From: Helopsaltes ochotensis
Lineage: Eukaryota; Chordata; Aves; Passeriformes; Locustellidae
Assembly (NCBI GenBank): GCA_013400155.1
Contig: VXBM01000098.1
Span: forward strand, 1,397,147-1,461,146
DNA: 64,000 nucleotides
Reading direction: 5' to 3'
Under the pieces are notes generated by a model. It had not been told where the DNA came from. It worked only from the letters and a program-made list of their open reading frames with translations, and did no database searches. Positions 62,017-64,000 of this stretch are shown here, one piece after another. Position 1 is the stretch's first letter; the number at the start of each line of letters is the position of its first letter. A program made the position numbers and the translations under genes.

Positions 62017-63778
62017 AAAACTTCTTCAGAATCAATGCAATCATCCTCAAGCAGAAGTTGAGCATTGCTCAGTGAAATATTTATGACAGTTATTCATCTG
62101 TGTAGGTATCAAAAGGAATTTTAAGAACTTTTTATGAAGCAACTTTAACCGACCAGTTCAGAATCCCTGACTCCTCACAATCCCACGCAGAGGACCCCTC
62201 GCCATCTCATGGGCTTATTTCTTCAGCTACTGAAAGAACCTCCTCGTGAAAATGTAATGAATTCCCAGCACTGCTTATAAAGCCAGAGAATTTCAAGTTA
62301 TGCCATGACTGCACATAACATGTTTGTAAGTTCTGTATTTTAATTCTTATTAGGAGACAAAAAAAGAGACAGATTCAGGTACTTATTTTCATAAACAAAC
62401 AAACGAACAGTCAAGTATTCAGAAGAACCCACAAAAAAAATCCAAATGTTGGTTGAGCATCCCCTGCTCTGACAGATCTGGGAGAGATTTACACACCCCC
62501 AGTCAGCAGGGAACTGCACTCCAGGCTATGGGAAAAGGATTGAACTGTGGAAGAAAGATTGTGAGTTCCAGTTTCAGAGATGAGAGTTCAGGTCTACTAT
62601 ACCCCTTCTATGGTGGCCCTTAAAAAGGGCGGTGGTGGTTTTTATTGCAATTCCCTATTCTAACTTCAGAAAAGCAAGCAGCAGACAAAGACATGGGACA
62701 GTATTTAGAGTTCCAAACTAATAGAAATGCAGTCAAATAAGCAGAACTAACATTTAATCTTTGCTTTAACACATGCAGAAACAATGACTTAGGGGCCTTG
62801 AATTAAAAAGAAAATACAAAGACAGACTGCAAAGCACGTTTTTTTTGCTGTAAGCAAACAGGTTGACTTTCATAATATTTCCTGAAGATCAAAGGTGACA
62901 TTTTTGATTCTCCCTATTTACAAATTTCTCTGACAAAGTAAGACCGCTATTTGTTATTTCAGAACATTCTTTTTTTTTTTTTTAATAAAGCAATACTTTC
63001 CAAAAGTATTGCTGCCAAATGTTTCACAATCAAGAGACCCAGGAAGAAATGTGCACATACAGACTCCTACTCCCTATTACCAGCACCTAAGATTTGCCTT
63101 CCTAAAGATAAGGAATATCTCATCGTATCAGAGTATTAAATCTCCTTAATAGGAGATTAACAGGGCAAAACTTGTCTCAGCAAAATTTAAGGTAGCTGGA
63201 GGAAACCTGAGGCTGCATTTGTACTGCTGGATCAACAGAACTGTCTAATAGGACATGCTTTTGTCATAATCACTAAGGGGAAAAAATGAGAGATGCCAAA
63301 GTTACATGCAAACCAATGTGTGATGTGCTCGTGAATACAACAGCTGTAGGATTTTGATATACACAGTTATCTCAGCATCAGGCCCACCAAACATACAGGA
63401 ACCCAGTCACCTGTGCTTGTTTGGCTCCTAATCGAACTCACTGTTTTTATTACTGCTGAAGTCCCTTGAGAGGAGATAAAAAAAAGTCACAGGATCTGCT
63501 GTGTTTCCTGGATTAGCCTTGTCTTTCGTATTTACAAGGTATATGGGATTATCTAGAGCTCAAAACTTTCTCCTAAATGTAGTTCACAGGTGGCTGGGCA
63601 TTTTCTAGACCCAAGAGCACCTCAGGATTTCAACCTTCCCTTCAATCTAACACCACAGATCTTCTCTGGGCAGAAAGAACTAGTGGGAGGCCAGGCACTC
63701 AGCACTGGTATTTTGGAACTTCTAACAAATCTTCTACCATCTCCATCTTATAAGGATATGAGTGGGTGAAAAAGAGAA

Positions 63779-63910
63779 TATTATTATTATATTATATTAT
63801 TGATATTATTATAATATTATCATATATATTATATTAATATATAATATATGCAATATATAATATTAATATATAATATAATATATATATTATATTATTATTA
63901 TATATAACAT
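63779..63910. repeat. AT/ATT microsatellite
   Basis: ATTATTATTATATT grading into ATATATTATATTAAT wording, almost free of G and C. It is likely to be variable in length. Confidence 0.92.
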
Positions 63911-64000
63911 TCTTCTATTATTAAAGTTATTCCCCACTTGCAGAGAGGCTTGCAAAGACTGTCCAGATAAGGGTTAACCCTGAGTTCTAAGTATGCTTTG

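Larger units (their letters stand above)
59481..64000 (-). other. APLF upstream intron, no exon recognised up to the window edge
   Basis: The exon for the first half of PBZ finger 1 must end in a Tyr codon plus AG at a donor. I searched by eye for a matching TGTTACAG-type donor on the minus strand and found none in frame. The intron is therefore probably longer than 4.5 kb. The region holds a 15-bp tandem repeat and an AT microsatellite. Confidence 0.55.

Noticed and set aside
63380..63480. Candidate donor CACAG|GTGACT as the missing APLF PBZ-1 exon
   Set aside because: In the required phase an in-frame stop lies a few codons upstream, and the cysteine pattern of the finger is absent.
1..64000. 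CRISPR arrays, tRNA or rRNA genes, bacterial operons
   Set aside because: No regularly spaced palindromic repeats, no cloverleaf or rRNA sequence, and the genes are clearly vertebrate and intron-split.

Overview
The window is vertebrate nuclear DNA and almost certainly avian, probably from a songbird. It has intron-split genes with GT-AG junctions, several truncated CR1 LINE 3' ends, and several solitary endogenous-retrovirus LTRs of types common in bird genomes. It has no bacterial, CRISPR or operon features. Species cannot be fixed from the sequence alone.

Layout. (1) 310-7652, minus strand: a complete 11-exon gene of the PP4 regulatory subunit 3 (PPP4R3/SMEK) family. All ten splice junctions keep the reading frame and the product is 654 residues. 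It starts after the point where the N-terminal EVH1/PH domain of PPP4R3A/B would lie. A CpG-containing promoter with a CCAAT box sits directly upstream. (2) About 7.9-43.5 kb: a long stretch without a recognisable gene, holding CR1 fragments, two copies of one LTR family, other LTRs (one with a 40-bp minisatellite) and AT-rich simple repeats. (3) 43650-47483, plus strand: a two-exon prokineticin receptor GPCR, 397 residues, with its intron inside the DRY motif. The poly(A) signal is probably at 48878. (4) 53979-59480, minus strand, continuing beyond the right edge: the last three coding exons of APLF, a DNA-repair histone chaperone. These give half of PBZ finger 1, all of PBZ finger 2 and the acidic histone-binding tail.

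The three genes have no shared pathway: phosphatase targeting, neuropeptide signalling and non-homologous end joining. The receptor and APLF converge tail to tail. APLF next to a prokineticin receptor recalls the human 2p14 neighbourhood, which favours calling the receptor PROKR1, although its residues are a mix of PROKR1-like and PROKR2-like states.

I found no unknown multi-gene system. The observations most worth a second look are the EVH1-less PPP4R3 paralog, the Tyr-to-Cys change at an APLF histone-anchor position, and the paired and minisatellite-bearing LTRs.
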